In this document: in pieces, positions 26,952 to 37,354 of the stretch
How positions within the stretch are numbered: the first letter of the stretch is position 1
How the letters are laid out: every line of letters starts with the position of its first letter
From: Pseudomonas putida
GTDB lineage: Bacteria > Pseudomonadota > Gammaproteobacteria > Pseudomonadales > Pseudomonadaceae
Direction: 5' to 3'
Assembly (NCBI RefSeq): GCF_016406145.1
Contig: NZ_CP066306.1
Coordinates: 4,030,001-4,094,000 of the forward strand
DNA length: 64,000 nucleotides
Position numbers and translations under genes: made by a program
The notes under the pieces: model-generated
Database searches by the model: none
Told to the model about the DNA's origin: nothing
What the model saw: only the letters and a program-made list of their open reading frames with translations

Positions 26952-27296
26952 TCAATCATCCCGCGTCAACACTTCGAGTAATTCGATCTCGAACGTCAGA
27001 TCCGAATTTGGCGGGATCGCGCCTACGCTGCGCTCTCCATAACCCAGGTGCGCAGGCACTTGCAGCTTGCGTTTGCCCCCCACGCGCATGCCCATCAGGC
27101 CCTGGTCCCAGCCCTTGATCACGCGGCCCGTGCCGATCACGCACTGGAACGGTTTGCCACGCGACCAGGACGAGTCGAACTCGCTGCCATCGGCCAGCCA
27201 GCCGGTGTACTGGGTGGTGATCAGGGCGCCTTTGACGGCCGCCTTGCCGTCGCCTTCGACGAGGTCGGTGATTTGCAGTTCGCTGCTCATGGCCAT
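26952..27296 (-). CDS. FKBP-type peptidyl-prolyl cis-trans isomerase
   Basis: This 114-residue single-domain FKBP shows VTYxG-like ITTQYTGWLADGSEFDSSW, the FQCVIGTGRVIKGWDQGLMGM core and the AHLGYGERSVGAIPPNSDL loop. It catalyses proline isomerisation in protein folding. No signal peptide is present, so it is cytoplasmic. Two starts six bases apart are possible (27296 and 27290). Confidence 0.93.
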   Translation of the reverse strand: MAMSSELQITDLVEGDGKAAVKGALITTQYTGWLADGSEFDSSWSRGKPFQCVIGTGRVIKGWDQGLMGMRVGGKRKLQVPAHLGYGERSVGAIPPNSDLTFEIELLEVLTRDD

Positions 27297-27362
27297 GCTC
27301 CAACGCTGAAATTCAAGGCCGCTCTTTTCTCAGGAATGCACGGGTTTGGCAAGCAGGTGCCC

Positions 27363-27770
27363 TTAACCCAATTGCTCGAACGCTTGCTGGCCCGTCAGCT
27401 CGGTAGTCTGGTTGGCAAAGCAGTACCAGGCAGGTTTCTGCTCGACGAAGATCTGCAGGTCGAAATCCCAAGCCTCATCGCCGTCCAGCAGGCCGACTGG
27501 CACTGCGTAGAAATCGTTGGCCTTGAGCCGGTAATACAGGTGAGTGCCGCAGCGCCCGCAAAAGCCGCGCTGGGCCCAGTCGGATGAATCGTAGACGCCG
27601 GGCGAACGCCCTTCGATGACCGGCGGCTGGCTGCAGTGCACGACCAGCAACGGCCCACCGGTCCACTTGCGGCACATGCTGCAATGGCAGGCACTGACAT
27701 GGGTGTTATCGAGGGTGACCGTGAGCTTCGTGGCGCCGCACAGGCAAGCGCCTTGTTTCTCCATGACCAT
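27363..27770 (-). CDS. GFA family (glutathione-dependent formaldehyde-activating-like) zinc protein
   Basis: This protein is 135 residues from the start at 27770, chosen because GGAGCACCCC precedes it at good spacing. The zinc-binding cysteines of the GFA/CENP-V fold are all visible: CLCG near the start, ACHCSMCRKWTGG and FCGRCGTHLYY. Members are often called formaldehyde-activating, but most have no proven activity. No formaldehyde-oxidation genes are nearby. Confidence 0.88.
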   Translation of the reverse strand: MVMEKQGACLCGATKLTVTLDNTHVSACHCSMCRKWTGGPLLVVHCSQPPVIEGRSPGVYDSSDWAQRGFCGRCGTHLYYRLKANDFYAVPVGLLDGDEAWDFDLQIFVEQKPAWYCFANQTTELTGQQAFEQLG

Positions 27771-27817
27771 GGGGTGCTCCATTTGCGAGGATTGGGCCAG
27801 CAATTATAGATGCCAGG

Positions 27818-27931
27818 TAGGAGCGGCCTTGTGTCGCGATGGGCTGCAAAGCAGCCCCCTGGTTTAATGATGATTGCGTAACTCGAGAGACCGCGTTGCG
27901 GCCTGATCGCGGCACAAGGCCGCTCCTACAG
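27818..27931. repeat. REP-type inverted pair
   Basis: GTAGGAGCGGCCTTGTGTCG and its inverse GGCACAAGGCCGCTCCTAC are separated by GC-stem and AT-rich spacer sequence. It lies between two genes on the same strand. Confidence 0.85.
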
Positions 27932-27947
27932 TGGACTACACAAACTT

Positions 27948-28736
27948 CTAGATGTAGGCAGTACCGCGCAGGTACAACGCCGCCCGCCCGCTGATGATCA
28001 CTCGGCCATTGCCTGGCACCTCACAGTGCAGCTGGCCCTTGCGCGCGCCGCCCTGCTCGCAGGTCAGGATGCTCTTGCCCAACCGCTGCGCCCACAACGG
28101 CGCAAGCGATGTGTGCGCAGAACCTGTGACCGGGTCTTCGTTGACACCGACTCGCGGGCCGAACCAGCGTGTGACGAAATCGTATCCGCGCCCGGGAGCG
28201 GTCACGGCGATACCACGCACATCGAAGGCCGACAAGGCGACGAAGTCAGGCTGCAGCGGGTCCAAAAGCGACGCGTCATCGATCATCACTACATAGTCGT
28301 CGGACTGATACACCGCACTCGCCCAGCTCAACCCCAGCGCCTTCAGCAAACCTGCGGGCGCCTCGACGGCCACTGGCTGCTTGGCCGGGAAGTCCATGGC
28401 CAGCAAGCCGTCAGCGCCTCGGCTAACCCGCAATTCACCGCTGCGGGTGTTGAAGCGCAGTACTTCTACCTGCTCGCCTAACTGCTCGAACAGCACATAG
28501 GCCGACGCCAAGGTGGCATGGCCGCACAGGTCGACCTCAACCGCCGGGGTGAACCAGCGCAGGTCGAAGGTTTCGCCATTGCGCACGAAATAGGCGGTTT
28601 CGGAGAGGTTGTTCTCTTCGGCGATACGTTGCAGCACGTCATCAGGCAGCCAACTTTCAAGCGCAATAACTGCTGCCGGGTTGCCACCGAACGGTTCGGC
28701 GGAAAAGGCATCGACCTGAAAGATCTCGAGTTGCAT
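27948..28736 (-). CDS. PhzF-family isomerase/epimerase
   Basis: This 262-residue protein has the PhzF signatures IFQVDAFSAEPFGGNPAAV at the start (with the catalytic-region NLSETAYF) and CGHATLASAYVLFE, followed by the second pseudo-symmetric half with the GSAHTSLAPLWAQRL motif. The family includes phenazine isomerase and housekeeping proteins of unknown substrate. No phenazine genes are present, so phenazine synthesis is not implied. Confidence 0.92.
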   Translation of the reverse strand: MQLEIFQVDAFSAEPFGGNPAAVIALESWLPDDVLQRIAEENNLSETAYFVRNGETFDLRWFTPAVEVDLCGHATLASAYVLFEQLGEQVEVLRFNTRSGELRVSRGADGLLAMDFPAKQPVAVEAPAGLLKALGLSWASAVYQSDDYVVMIDDASLLDPLQPDFVALSAFDVRGIAVTAPGRGYDFVTRWFGPRVGVNEDPVTGSAHTSLAPLWAQRLGKSILTCEQGGARKGQLHCEVPGNGRVIISGRAALYLRGTAYI

Positions 28737-28787
28737 ACGAACACTCCTTGTGGCCCGGGCAGCGCCGGGCGGAATCGAAAACGAACG

Positions 28788-29726
28788 TTACGGATGGACT
28801 GGTGTGAGTACCGGTTCGCCGGCAAAGAAGGCCTGTAGATTGCGCAGGACCAAGGCCACCGTGTCGCGCGCCGCTTCAGGGGATTGACCGGCTACATGCG
28901 GGGTGAGCACCGTATTGCCGAGGGCCTTCAGCGCATCGGGCACGGCCGGTTCGTCATCGAACACATCAAGTGCTGCACCTGCAAGTTGCCCGCGCTGCAG
29001 CGCGCCGACCAGGGCCTTGGTATCCACCACGCTGGCACGGGCGATGTTCACCAGGTAGCCCTCGGGGCCCAAAGCCTCGAGCACCTGAGCATCGACCAGA
29101 TGGTGCGTACTGGCGCCACCCGGGGTCGCCACAACCAGAATGTCGACGGCATCGGCCAGGTGCAACGGGCTGTCGTACCAGGTGTAAGGCACGTCCTGGC
29201 GCGGTGTGCGGCTGTGGTAGCTGATGTTCATGTCGAAGCCGAGGCTGGCACGCCTGGCGATAGCCAGCCCAACCGCACCCAGGCCGAGGATGCCGAGGCG
29301 CTTGCCACTTACCGAGGGGCTGATGACCCGGTTCCACTCGCCTCGGCGGATACCGGCATCGGCGCGGGGAATGTCGCGCAGCAGCGCCAGCAGCATCGCC
29401 AAGGTGTGGTCGGCCACGGCGGCGGCATTGGCACCCGCGCCATTGGTGACGGTAATGCCACGGGCAGCGGCGGCGGCCAGGTCGACGTGTTCGTAACCGG
29501 CGCCGATCACGCAGATGATCTGCAAGCTGGGCAACGCTTGGATTTCAGCAGCGGTCAGGCCCAGCGGGCCGCGGGTAAGCACCGCATCGATTTCAGTGCC
29601 ATGGCGCTGGATGGCATCGGCACGCAGTGGCGCGGAAGGTGCGCGGATCAGCCGGTAGCCGGCCTGTTCGAGCAGGTGCAGGTAATCATCGACGGTTTCC
29701 ACCAACACCAGGACTGTCTTGCTCAT
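28788..29726 (-). CDS. D-isomer-specific 2-hydroxyacid dehydrogenase
   Basis: This 312-residue NAD(P)-dependent enzyme has the Rossmann motif KRLGILGLGAVGLAIARRA, the catalytic arginine region LVNIARASVVDTKALV, an acidic residue in DVFDDEPAVP and the catalytic histidine in TVLTPHVAGQSPEA. It probably reduces a 2-oxoacid such as glyoxylate or hydroxypyruvate. That would fit the carbon flow of the region, but the substrate cannot be fixed from sequence alone. Confidence 0.92.
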   Translation of the reverse strand: MSKTVLVLVETVDDYLHLLEQAGYRLIRAPSAPLRADAIQRHGTEIDAVLTRGPLGLTAAEIQALPSLQIICVIGAGYEHVDLAAAAARGITVTNGAGANAAAVADHTLAMLLALLRDIPRADAGIRRGEWNRVISPSVSGKRLGILGLGAVGLAIARRASLGFDMNISYHSRTPRQDVPYTWYDSPLHLADAVDILVVATPGGASTHHLVDAQVLEALGPEGYLVNIARASVVDTKALVGALQRGQLAGAALDVFDDEPAVPDALKALGNTVLTPHVAGQSPEAARDTVALVLRNLQAFFAGEPVLTPVHP

Positions 29727-29829
29727 GCACCCCTCCGGCTCAAATTCGAAGGGGCATTATGCGGAGTCGGCGGGCGGTACAGTCAATCTGTAAATCGCGG
29801 GTCAACTGTACTGTATCGGTTGGCTCAAC

Positions 29830-29863
29830 CGGCCCTGTTGCCGGCTTGCCGACCACAGGGCCA
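29830..29863. repeat. Single REP-like hairpin
   Basis: GGCCCTGTTGCCGGCTTGCC followed by GACCACAGGGCC forms an imperfect stem near the 3' end of the lipoprotein gene at 29879, and may end the ccm transcript. Confidence 0.5.
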
Positions 29864-29878
29864 GAAAAGACAAAACAA

Positions 29879-30298
29879 TTACTGAGCGAAAGCCCGACCC
29901 AGCCCGCCGGGTACACCACTGCTGTCGGTCTCCTGCCACGGGCCATCCGGGCTCAGAGACCAGCTCCAGCCATTGTCATAGCGGTAGTAGGTGCGCTGCC
30001 GATAGAACGTATTGGGCTTCTTCTCCAACACATAAACACCCAGTTTCGGGTCCCAATGGCTGGCGCCCCCTGGTGGTGGTGCAAAGCTTGCGGACGTGCG
30101 CGGCATCGGTTTGGGGGCCGCCGCCGGTTTGCTCGGCTGCGTGGACGGCTGGCCGCCAGGCAGTGGCTTGACCACCGGCCCCTTGTGCGGCGGCACCGTT
30201 TCGATCGGTGGGGCCGGCTGTTCGTAAGGTTCGCGCACCGTACACGCAGACAAACCCAGGGCCAGGGTGATCAGGGTCAGGCGGACGGCGTTTCGCAT
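29879..30298 (-). CDS. Small proline-rich lipoprotein, last gene of the ccm operon
   Basis: This 139-residue protein has a lipobox (LALGLSACTV, acylated Cys near residue 19). A Pro/Lys-rich stretch of about 80 residues follows, then a C-terminal part with repeated aromatic residues (RTYYRYDNGWSWSLSPDGPW). It begins 12 bases after the ccmI stop and is likely cotranscribed. I do not recognise a family. A periplasmic role near cytochrome assembly is possible but unproven. Confidence 0.75.
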   Translation of the reverse strand: MRNAVRLTLITLALGLSACTVREPYEQPAPPIETVPPHKGPVVKPLPGGQPSTQPSKPAAAPKPMPRTSASFAPPPGGASHWDPKLGVYVLEKKPNTFYRQRTYYRYDNGWSWSLSPDGPWQETDSSGVPGGLGRAFAQ

Positions 30299-30310
30299 GG
30301 CAGGGTTCTC

Positions 30311-31501
30311 TTACGGATCGGGGCTGTCGATGGTCAGGAGCTGGGTGGCCTGGGTCTTGCTGGGCAGCGGTGCGCCTTGGCCGATCCACTCACCATGGGT
30401 GGGCTGGCCAGCGCGCGATACCCTTGCAACCAGTTGGACTTCGGCAAAGTCGGACAGTTTCATCTGCGGCATCATCGCATCGGCGTCAGACAATTCTACC
30501 TCCAGCGGCAATTGGGCCACGGTCACCCGTTTGGCCGCCAGCGGCATGGGCGGGCCGTTGGTAGCACGGGCGAAGATGAACACAGTGTCGTCGGGCTTGA
30601 CCTTGTCCTTGAGCGCCGGGGCCAGCTCGACCCGCACCTTCAGGCGTGCTGTCACCGGGGTCGCAGGCTTGCCGGTGCTGCCGCCCAGGCGCTCTGCAGC
30701 ACGGTCGATGCCGCCTTGCAAGGCCGCGCGCGAGGTGTCGCCTTCAGGCAGTTGCGCCAGCAGGCGATTCCAGTAGTCGATGGCTTCCTGGTAGCGCTCG
30801 CCTTCGAAGGCCGCAATGCCGCGCAGGCCAAGGCTGGTCACTTCATTCGGGTCGGCCTTGAGCGCCTCGTCGGTCAGCGCCTGCACCTGTGCGTTCCACT
30901 GCTTGTTGGCAGCGAAATACAGGGCCTGGGCCCACTGGCCCAACAGTTCCGGCTGGCGACCGGCCAGGGCCACGGCGCGCTCGTAGGCCTTGGCGGCATC
31001 TGCCGGACGCTGTTCGGCCATGTAGGCGCGGCCAAGGAAATACAGGCCTTCGGCAGAGTCCGGCTGGGCCTGGACGGCGCGCTCCAGGCGCGTTGTCATC
31101 TCTTCCATCGACTTGGGCGCGGCAGCGAACTCCTGAGTCAGCTCCACTTTGTCCGCAGCACCAAAGTGCAGATACAGACCAAGCGCCATCACCGGCACCA
31201 GTACTGCGGCCAGCAGTGGCAGCACCTTGCCCAGGTGCCCCTGGCGAGGCGCTTCGGCGCCTTCGGTGTCCGCCAGCAGTTCACGGGCGGCCTCATCGCG
31301 GCCGTTGGCCAGTTGCGCGTCATCCAGCACACCGGCGGCCTGTTGGGCAGCCAGTTCGGCGACACGTTCCTGATACAGCGCCACGTTCAGCGCAGTACGG
31401 TCTTCTTCCTGCTGCTGGCGACGGCCACGCAGGGTCGGGATCAGCAGAAAGCTGAGGGCGGCGAGCAGCAGCAGGCCCGCACCAAGCCAGAATTCAGTCA
31501 T
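30311..31501 (-). CDS. ccmI: Cytochrome c maturation protein CcmI
   Basis: This 396-residue protein has two N-terminal membrane segments ([19 protein letters not shown] and a second around [19 protein letters not shown]) and a periplasmic TPR part ([20 protein letters not shown]). CcmI binds apocytochrome c and hands it to the CcmFH haem ligase. The start at 31501 overlaps ccmH by eight bases. Confidence 0.95.
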   Translation of the reverse strand: MTEFWLGAGLLLLAALSFLLIPTLRGRRQQQEEDRTALNVALYQERVAELAAQQAAGVLDDAQLANGRDEAARELLADTEGAEAPRQGHLGKVLPLLAAVLVPVMALGLYLHFGAADKVELTQEFAAAPKSMEEMTTRLERAVQAQPDSAEGLYFLGRAYMAEQRPADAAKAYERAVALAGRQPELLGQWAQALYFAANKQWNAQVQALTDEALKADPNEVTSLGLRGIAAFEGERYQEAIDYWNRLLAQLPEGDTSRAALQGGIDRAAERLGGSTGKPATPVTARLKVRVELAPALKDKVKPDDTVFIFARATNGPPMPLAAKRVTVAQLPLEVELSDADAMMPQMKLSDFAEVQLVARVSRAGQPTHGEWIGQGAPLPSKTQATQLLTIDSPDP

Positions 31502-31970
31502 GGTTCTGTTCTTTTTCCAGCAGTTTGGCGAGACGTTCGCGTTCTTCGACGGACAGCTCGTGCGAGCCCAGGCTAGCCGGCACACGGCGCCGGCGGACAA
31601 TCACCACCAGCACCGCAAAGCCACCGACCAGCAGAATGCCCGGGCCGAACCAGAGCAGCCAGGTACGCCCAGTGAGGGCTGGCTTGTAGCGCACAAAGTC
31701 GCCATAGCGGTCGACCATGAAGTCGACGATCTGCTGATTGCTCTTGCCTTCGCCAAGCATGCGGAAAATCTCGCGCCGCAAGTCGGCGGCAATCGGTGCG
31801 TTGGAGTCGGCGATGTCCTGGTTCTGGCACTTGGGGCAGCGCAGTTCCTTGGTCAGTTGCTGATAACGCTCACGCTCGGCGTCGTCGCGGAACTGGTAGG
31901 TATCGATGGCCGCCCTGGCCATGCCGGCCACACACAAACCCAGTACTACGGCCGCAAGCCAGCGCCTCAT
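31494..31970 (-). CDS. ccmH: Cytochrome c maturation protein CcmH
   Basis: This 158-residue protein has a signal peptide ending ...AGMARA and the redox-active motif LRCPKCQN, then [16 protein letters not shown] and a C-terminal membrane anchor ([20 protein letters not shown]). It keeps the apocytochrome CXXCH thiols reduced, with CcmG. The preferred start at 31970 overlaps ccmG by four bases. Confidence 0.95.
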   Translation of the reverse strand: MRRWLAAVVLGLCVAGMARAAIDTYQFRDDAERERYQQLTKELRCPKCQNQDIADSNAPIAADLRREIFRMLGEGKSNQQIVDFMVDRYGDFVRYKPALTGRTWLLWFGPGILLVGGFAVLVVIVRRRRVPASLGSHELSVEERERLAKLLEKEQNHD

Positions 31971-32503
31971 GGCTTGGCCTCGTCGACCAGGCCCTGATAC
32001 AGCGGTGCCAGTTGCTCGCGCCACACGGTGGCATCGACGACGCCCACATGCTTGTAGCGGATGATGCCCTTGGCGTCGATCAGGAAGGTTTCCGGCGCGC
32101 CGTAAACGCCCAGGTCCAGGCCCAGGCTACCCTGCTCGTCACGAATATCCAGCTGGTACGGGTTGTGGAACTCGGCCAGCCACTTCAAGGCGGCAGCATT
32201 GTCGTCCTTGTAGTTGATGCCGTAGATCACCACGCCCTGCCCGGCAAGCTGGTTGAGGTAAGGGTGCTCGACCTTGCACGACGGGCACCAGGTGGCCCAT
32301 ACGTTGACCAACGCCGGGCGGCCTTGCAGGTCGGCCTGGGTCAGGGTGCGATCGCCTTGGGTCGAGGCCAGGGAAAACGCCGGGAACGGCTTACCGATCA
32401 TTGCCGAGGGCAGCTCGTCGGGCTTGAGGAACAGGCCCTTGTAGAGGAAAACGGCCAACAGCAGGAATACCGCCAGTGGCACCACCATGATCCAACGCTT
32501 CAT
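31967..32503 (-). CDS. ccmG: Thiol:disulfide interchange protein CcmG (DsbE)
   Basis: This 178-residue membrane-tethered thioredoxin-like protein has an N-terminal helix (IMVVPLAVFLLLAVFLY), the active site WATWCPSCK and the cis-proline/GVYGAPETF region typical of CcmG. It supplies reducing equivalents for haem attachment. Four-base overlaps with both neighbours show a tightly coupled operon. Confidence 0.96.
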   Translation of the reverse strand: MKRWIMVVPLAVFLLLAVFLYKGLFLKPDELPSAMIGKPFPAFSLASTQGDRTLTQADLQGRPALVNVWATWCPSCKVEHPYLNQLAGQGVVIYGINYKDDNAAALKWLAEFHNPYQLDIRDEQGSLGLDLGVYGAPETFLIDAKGIIRYKHVGVVDATVWREQLAPLYQGLVDEAKP

Positions 32504-34488
32504 GCAGCTGCTCCAGACACGCCCAGGACATCACGCACCCGGGTCTTGACCTTGACGCGGTAGCGTCGGTCGAGGGCCGCCAGCAAACCGCCCAGGCCGG
32601 TCAAAAGACCGCCCAGCCAGATCCAGCGGACGTAAGGCTTGATGTGCACGCGCACGGCCCAGGCGCCGTTGTCCAGCGGCTCGCCCAAGGCAACGTACAG
32701 GTCGCGGGTGAAACCGGCATCGATGCCGGCCTCGGTCATCATCGACTGCTGCACCGTATAGAGCCGCTTCTCGGGGTGCAACGTGGTCACTTCACGGCCA
32801 TCGCGGCTGACGACGACGGTGCCCTTGTCGGAAATGAAGTTCGGCCCTTCGAAGTGCTTGGCGCCTTGGAACAGGAACTGATAACCACCCAGCTCCACGC
32901 TTTCACCCGGGGCCAGGCGCAGGTCACGCTCGGCACTGTTGTTGCTCGACAGCACCACGCCAAGGGCGCACACCGCAAGCCCCAAGTGCGCCAGCTGCAT
33001 GCCCCAGTAGCTGCGCGTCAGGCCACGCACGCCTTTGGCCAAGCCCTTGTGGCGGGTTTTGTCAAAAATGTCGCGCAACCCGCTGAGCACCACCCAGGCA
33101 GCCAGTGCAAAGGCGGTCAGGGTCGGCCAGTCGAAGTCGTCGACGATGAAACCGGCCACTGGCGCCAGCACTGCGCTCGCGATCAGTACCGGCGTCATCA
33201 TGCTCGCCAGCCACTTGCCAGGAGTGTCCTTCCAGCGCACCACCACACCGATGCCGAGCACCACCATCAGCAGTGCCATCAGCGGCAGGAACAAGGCATC
33301 GAAATATGGCGGGCCTACCGACAGCTTGGCCCCGGTCAGGGCATCGAGTACCAACGGGTAGAGGGTGCCGAGCAGGATCATCGAAGCCGCCACCACCAGC
33401 ACCAGGTTGTTGGCCAGCAGCAGCGTTTCGCGCGACCACAGGGAAAAGCCCACCTGGCTTTTGACCACCGGGGCACGCAGGGCGAACAGGGTCAGCGAAC
33501 CACCGACCACGAACAGCAGGAAGATCAGGATGAACACGCCACGTGACGGGTCGGAGGCGAACGCATGCACCGAGGTCAGCACGCCGGAGCGCACAAGGAA
33601 CGTCCCCAGCAGGCTAAGCGAGAACGCGGCAATCGCCAGCAGCACAGTCCAGCTCTTGAACACGCCACGTTTTTCCGTCACCGCCAGCGAGTGGATCAGT
33701 GCCGTGCCTACCAGCCAGGGCATGAAAGAGGCGTTTTCCACCGGGTCCCAGAACCACCAGCCGCCCCAGCCCAGTTCGTAATAGGCCCACCAGGAGCCCA
33801 AGGTGATGCCCACGCCGAGGAACGCCCAGGCAATGATGGTCCAGGGCCGCGACCAGCGCGCCCACGCTGCATCCAGGCGCCCGCCCAGCAGCGCAGCGAT
33901 GGCGAAGGCGAAGGCCACCGAAAAGCCCACATAGCCCATGTATAGCATCGGCGGGTGAACGATCAGGCCAAAGTCCTGCAGCAGCGGGTTGAGGTCACGG
34001 CCATCGGTCGGCACTTGCGGCAGCAAACGTTGGAACGGGTTGGAGGTGATGATCAAAAAGCTCAGGAAGCCCACACTGATCATGCCCATCACCGCCAGCA
34101 CCCGCGCCAGCATCACTTGCGGCAACTGGCGCGAGAAGACCGACACGGCGAAGGTCCAGCCACCGAGAATCAGCGCCCACAGCAGCAACGAGCCTTCATG
34201 CGCGCCCCACACGGCACTGAACTTGTAGTACCAGGGCAAGGCGCTGTTGGAGTTGCTGGCCACGTACGCAACCGAGAAGTTGTCGGTCATGAAGGCGTGG
34301 GTCAGGCAAGCGAAGGCAAAGGCCAGGAAGGCAAATTGGCCCCAGGCCGCCGGGCGTGCCAGGCTCATCCACAGACTGTCGCCGCGCCAGGCGCCGAGCA
34401 ACGGCAGGGTCGCCTGCACAACGGCGAAACAGATCGCCAGGATCATAGCCAATTGGCCAAGTTCAGGGATCACCAACGCCGCATTCAT
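32500..34488 (-). CDS. ccmF: Haem lyase subunit CcmF
   Basis: This 662-residue polytopic membrane protein has the tryptophan-rich haem-handling WWD motif [19 protein letters not shown] and numerous transmembrane helices with a large periplasmic loop. It is the core of the System I haem-apocytochrome ligase. It overlaps ccmE by four bases upstream and ccmG by four bases downstream. Confidence 0.97.
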   Translation of the reverse strand: MNAALVIPELGQLAMILAICFAVVQATLPLLGAWRGDSLWMSLARPAAWGQFAFLAFAFACLTHAFMTDNFSVAYVASNSNSALPWYYKFSAVWGAHEGSLLLWALILGGWTFAVSVFSRQLPQVMLARVLAVMGMISVGFLSFLIITSNPFQRLLPQVPTDGRDLNPLLQDFGLIVHPPMLYMGYVGFSVAFAFAIAALLGGRLDAAWARWSRPWTIIAWAFLGVGITLGSWWAYYELGWGGWWFWDPVENASFMPWLVGTALIHSLAVTEKRGVFKSWTVLLAIAAFSLSLLGTFLVRSGVLTSVHAFASDPSRGVFILIFLLFVVGGSLTLFALRAPVVKSQVGFSLWSRETLLLANNLVLVVAASMILLGTLYPLVLDALTGAKLSVGPPYFDALFLPLMALLMVVLGIGVVVRWKDTPGKWLASMMTPVLIASAVLAPVAGFIVDDFDWPTLTAFALAAWVVLSGLRDIFDKTRHKGLAKGVRGLTRSYWGMQLAHLGLAVCALGVVLSSNNSAERDLRLAPGESVELGGYQFLFQGAKHFEGPNFISDKGTVVVSRDGREVTTLHPEKRLYTVQQSMMTEAGIDAGFTRDLYVALGEPLDNGAWAVRVHIKPYVRWIWLGGLLTGLGGLLAALDRRYRVKVKTRVRDVLGVSGAAA

Positions 34489-34940
34489 GGTTTGGCCTCC
34501 GCGCCGCTGGCGGCTTGGCCGCTTTCCTTCAGGGCCTTGGTGACTTCTGGCGGCATGTATTTCTCATCGTGTTTGGCCAGCACTTCATCGGCGACCACCA
34601 CACCCTCGGCATTGAGCTTGCCCAGCGCGACTATGCCCTGCCCTTCGCGGAACAGATCGGGGAGGATGCCGCGGTAGGTGATTGGCACCGACTTGTTGAA
34701 GTCGGTGACCACGAAACGTACATCAAGGGAGTCGCCCGAGCGCTGCAGCGAGCCCTTCTCGACCATGCCGCCGGCGCGGATCCGGGTGTCCAGTGGTGCC
34801 TCGCCATTGGCGATCTGCGTCGGTGTGTAGAACAGGTTGATGTTCTGTTGCAAGGCGCTCAGGGCAAAGCCAACGGCAACCGCCACCCCGGCCAGCAGGC
34901 CGAGTATCAGGAACAGGCGTTTCTTGCGCTGCGGATTCAC
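34485..34940 (-). CDS. ccmE: Haem chaperone CcmE
   Basis: This 151-residue protein has a single N-terminal membrane anchor and a beta-barrel periplasmic domain. The covalent haem-binding histidine is visible at His124 in [13 protein letters not shown]. It receives haem from CcmC and delivers it to CcmF. Confidence 0.97.
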   Translation of the reverse strand: MNPQRKKRLFLILGLLAGVAVAVGFALSALQQNINLFYTPTQIANGEAPLDTRIRAGGMVEKGSLQRSGDSLDVRFVVTDFNKSVPITYRGILPDLFREGQGIVALGKLNAEGVVVADEVLAKHDEKYMPPEVTKALKESGQAASGAEAKP

Positions 34941-35113
34941 TGGTTGTTCTCCCGGCGCAGACGGCGCGCCTCTTCTTGCAGATAGCGACGGCGGGCCAGC
35001 AATGGCGCGGCGACATTGACCGCCAGCACTACCATGCAGATGGCGTAGGCCGACCAGACATACAGGCCATGGTGGCCCATGGCGAGGAAATCGCCGAATG
35101 AAGAAAAGCTCAT
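34937..35113 (-). CDS. ccmD: CcmD small membrane protein
   Basis: A 58-residue single-helix protein ([20 protein letters not shown]) with a basic C-terminal tail ([15 protein letters not shown]). CcmD stabilises the CcmABC-haem-CcmE complex. The start at 35113 overlaps the ccmC stop by one base. Confidence 0.93.
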   Translation of the reverse strand: MSFSSFGDFLAMGHHGLYVWSAYAICMVVLAVNVAAPLLARRRYLQEEARRLRRENNQ

Positions 35114-35877
35114 CACGCGGCCCTCCGGCCCAAGCTGTTCAATACTTCTTCCCTGACCCAACTGGCGCGCGCTTCGCGCTTGAGTACTTCAAGGCGCATG
35201 CGCAGCAACAGCACGGCGCCGAAGAAGCAGTAGAAGCCCAGCACCGTGCACAGCAGCGGCAGCCACATCTCGGCGGGCATGGCCGGTTTTTCGGTCAGAG
35301 TGAAGGTGGCGCCCTGATGCAACGTGTTCCACCATTCCACCGAATACTTGATGATCGGGATATTGATCACCCCGACGATGGCCAGTACCGCGCAGGCCTT
35401 GGCTGCGCTGTCACGGTTACTGATTGCCTGGCCCAGGGCGATGATGCCGAAGTACAGGAACAGCAGAATCAGCATCGACGTGAGCCGCGCATCCCAGACC
35501 CACCAGCTGCCCCAGGTCGGCTTGCCCCAGATGGCCCCGGTAACCAGCGCCACGGCTGTCATCCAGGCGCCTATTGGCGCTGCGCACTGCAGGGCGACAT
35601 CCGCCAGCTTCATCTTCCATACGAGCCCCACCACACCGGCCACCGCCAGCAACACGTAACACGACTGTGCGAGCATCGCCGCCGGCACGTGGATATAGAT
35701 GATGCGGAAACTGTTGCCCTGCTGGTAGTCCTGGGGGGCAAAGGCCAGGCCCCAGATCACCCCCGTCACCAGCAGCAGGATGGCCGATACGGTCAGCCAC
35801 GGCAGCATGCGGCCGCTGATGGCATAGAACCATTTTGGGGAGCCAAGCTTGTGGAACCACGTCCAGCTAATTTTCAT
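35113..35877 (-). CDS. ccmC: Haem exporter CcmC
   Basis: This 254-residue, six-helix membrane protein has the tryptophan-rich signature [14 protein letters not shown] and conserved histidines in [11 protein letters not shown] and nearby. It presents haem to CcmE. About 46 bases separate it from ccmB, the only noticeable gap in the operon. Confidence 0.96.
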   Translation of the reverse strand: MKISWTWFHKLGSPKWFYAISGRMLPWLTVSAILLLVTGVIWGLAFAPQDYQQGNSFRIIYIHVPAAMLAQSCYVLLAVAGVVGLVWKMKLADVALQCAAPIGAWMTAVALVTGAIWGKPTWGSWWVWDARLTSMLILLFLYFGIIALGQAISNRDSAAKACAVLAIVGVINIPIIKYSVEWWNTLHQGATFTLTEKPAMPAEMWLPLLCTVLGFYCFFGAVLLLRMRLEVLKREARASWVREEVLNSLGRRAA

Positions 35878-35923
35878 CAGGGTACATCCAGGGTATTAGC
35901 CGGGCTTGAGAGCCCGGGACTCG

Positions 35924-36592
35924 TTATTCACCGACGCTGATCTTCAGGCCGGCCGCTATCGCAAAGGGTGCCAGTGTCACCGCCAGGGCAGTAAGGCTGG
36001 CCAGCCAGAGCAGATGGCCGGTCGCCGGCATATTCTGCAACGCCGCCTGCAACGCACCACTGCCCAGGATCAATACAGGGATATACAACGGCAGAATCAG
36101 CAATGCCAGCAGCAACCCGCCGCGCTTGAGGCCAACCGTCAGCGCAGCACCTACTGCACCCAGCAGGCTCAGTACCGGCGTACCCAGCAACAGCGAGCCC
36201 AGTAGCACCGGCAGACAATGGCTGGGCAGCCCCAGCATCAGTGCCAGCAGTGGCGCCAACAATACCAGCGCCAGCCCGGAAAAGATCCAGTGCGCCAGCA
36301 CCTTGGCCAGCACCAGCACTGGCAGAGGGTGCGGTGACAACACCCACTGCTCCAGCGAGCCGTCTTCGAAATCGCTGCGAAACAGGCCATCGAGCGACAG
36401 CAGCACTGCCAGCAGGGCCGCCACCCAGACCAAACCGGGCGACAAGGTTTGCAACAATTGACTTTCCGGCCCAACCGCCAGCGGGAACAGTGCCACCACG
36501 ATAGCGAAGAACACCAAAGGGTTGGCCAGTTCCGCCGGGCGGCGGAACAACAAGCGCGCTTCACGGCGCAACAACAGAATGAATACGCTCAT
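35924..36592 (-). CDS. ccmB: Haem exporter membrane subunit CcmB
   Basis: This 222-residue hydrophobic protein has six helices and the CcmB pattern [20 protein letters not shown] and [19 protein letters not shown]. It forms the ABC membrane part with CcmA. The start at 36592 overlaps the ccmA stop by four bases (ATGA). Confidence 0.95.
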   Translation of the reverse strand: MSVFILLLRREARLLFRRPAELANPLVFFAIVVALFPLAVGPESQLLQTLSPGLVWVAALLAVLLSLDGLFRSDFEDGSLEQWVLSPHPLPVLVLAKVLAHWIFSGLALVLLAPLLALMLGLPSHCLPVLLGSLLLGTPVLSLLGAVGAALTVGLKRGGLLLALLILPLYIPVLILGSGALQAALQNMPATGHLLWLASLTALAVTLAPFAIAAGLKISVGE

Positions 36593-37221
36593 GCCGCCCA
36601 TTGCCCCAGGTTCAGTTCGCGATAGCCGGAGGGCTTTTGGTCAAGCGTGTGGTGGGTGGTCAGCACCACCGTGCCGCCGCGCTCGCAATGGCGTGCCAGA
36701 TGGGCCTCCAACTGCGCGACCCCTTGCTTGTCCAGCGCGGTGAAGGGTTCATCGAGGATCCACAACGGCGGGCTGTGCAAGTACAGCCGGGCAAGCGCTA
36801 CACGGCGCTGCTGCCCGGCAGACAGGGTATGGCAGGGAACATCTTCGAAACCGCGCAAGCCGACCGCTTCCAGAGCAGTCCTGATCGCTTCGGCTGTGGC
36901 AGGCTGGTGCAAGGCACACAGCCAGGCCAGGTTTTCTTCAGCGCTGAGCAAGTCCTTGATGCCGGCAGCATGGCCGATCCACAGCAGGATGCTAGCCAGC
37001 GCATGGCGTTGTTCGGCCAACGGCTTGCCGCCCAGCAGGATCTGCCCGGCAGTCGGCTGCATCAGCCCGGCCATCAGGCGCAGCAGGCTGGTCTTTCCGC
37101 TGCCGTTGGGGCCGCTGATCTGCAGCATGTCGCCTGGCCGCAGCTCGAAATCCAGGTGCTCGAACAGCAGGCGCCAGTCGCGCTCGCAGGCCAGGCCCAC
37201 GGCTTGGAGGTGAAGGGTCAC
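36589..37221 (-). CDS. ccmA: Haem exporter ATP-binding subunit CcmA
   Basis: This 210-residue ABC ATPase has Walker [10 protein letters not shown] (residues 39-47), signature LSAGQQRR and Walker [10 protein letters not shown]. It is the first gene of the ccm operon. Its divergent neighbour is the FliK-like gene, 133 bases away. Confidence 0.96.
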   Translation of the reverse strand: MTLHLQAVGLACERDWRLLFEHLDFELRPGDMLQISGPNGSGKTSLLRLMAGLMQPTAGQILLGGKPLAEQRHALASILLWIGHAAGIKDLLSAEENLAWLCALHQPATAEAIRTALEAVGLRGFEDVPCHTLSAGQQRRVALARLYLHSPPLWILDEPFTALDKQGVAQLEAHLARHCERGGTVVLTTHHTLDQKPSGYRELNLGQWAA

Positions 37222-37342
37222 GGTTTCGCCTTATCCAGTTTACGGCTCAAGTCGCCCCCCTGGCTGCCGTTATACTGGCAGTGGCGGACGGCCGGCATTA
37301 TTACATGCGCTGCCCCGCTGCCAAGAGGGCGGGCTCGACAGG

Positions 37343-37352
37343 TTGTATACAA
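37343..37352. promoter_or_regulatory. TTGTATACAA operator-like box 4, at the FliK-like gene start
   Basis: A perfect copy of the palindrome found before gcl and the NCS1 permease gene. It ends two bases before the ATG at 37355, covering the place of the ribosome-binding site. It could be an operator or a chance match in an AT-rich leader. Confidence 0.35.
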
Positions 37353-37354
37353 TC

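Noticed and set aside
29627..31576. 649-codon plus-strand frame across the ccmI region
   Set aside because: It lies antisense to the dehydrogenase, lipoprotein and ccmI genes and has biased composition, so it is not considered a gene.
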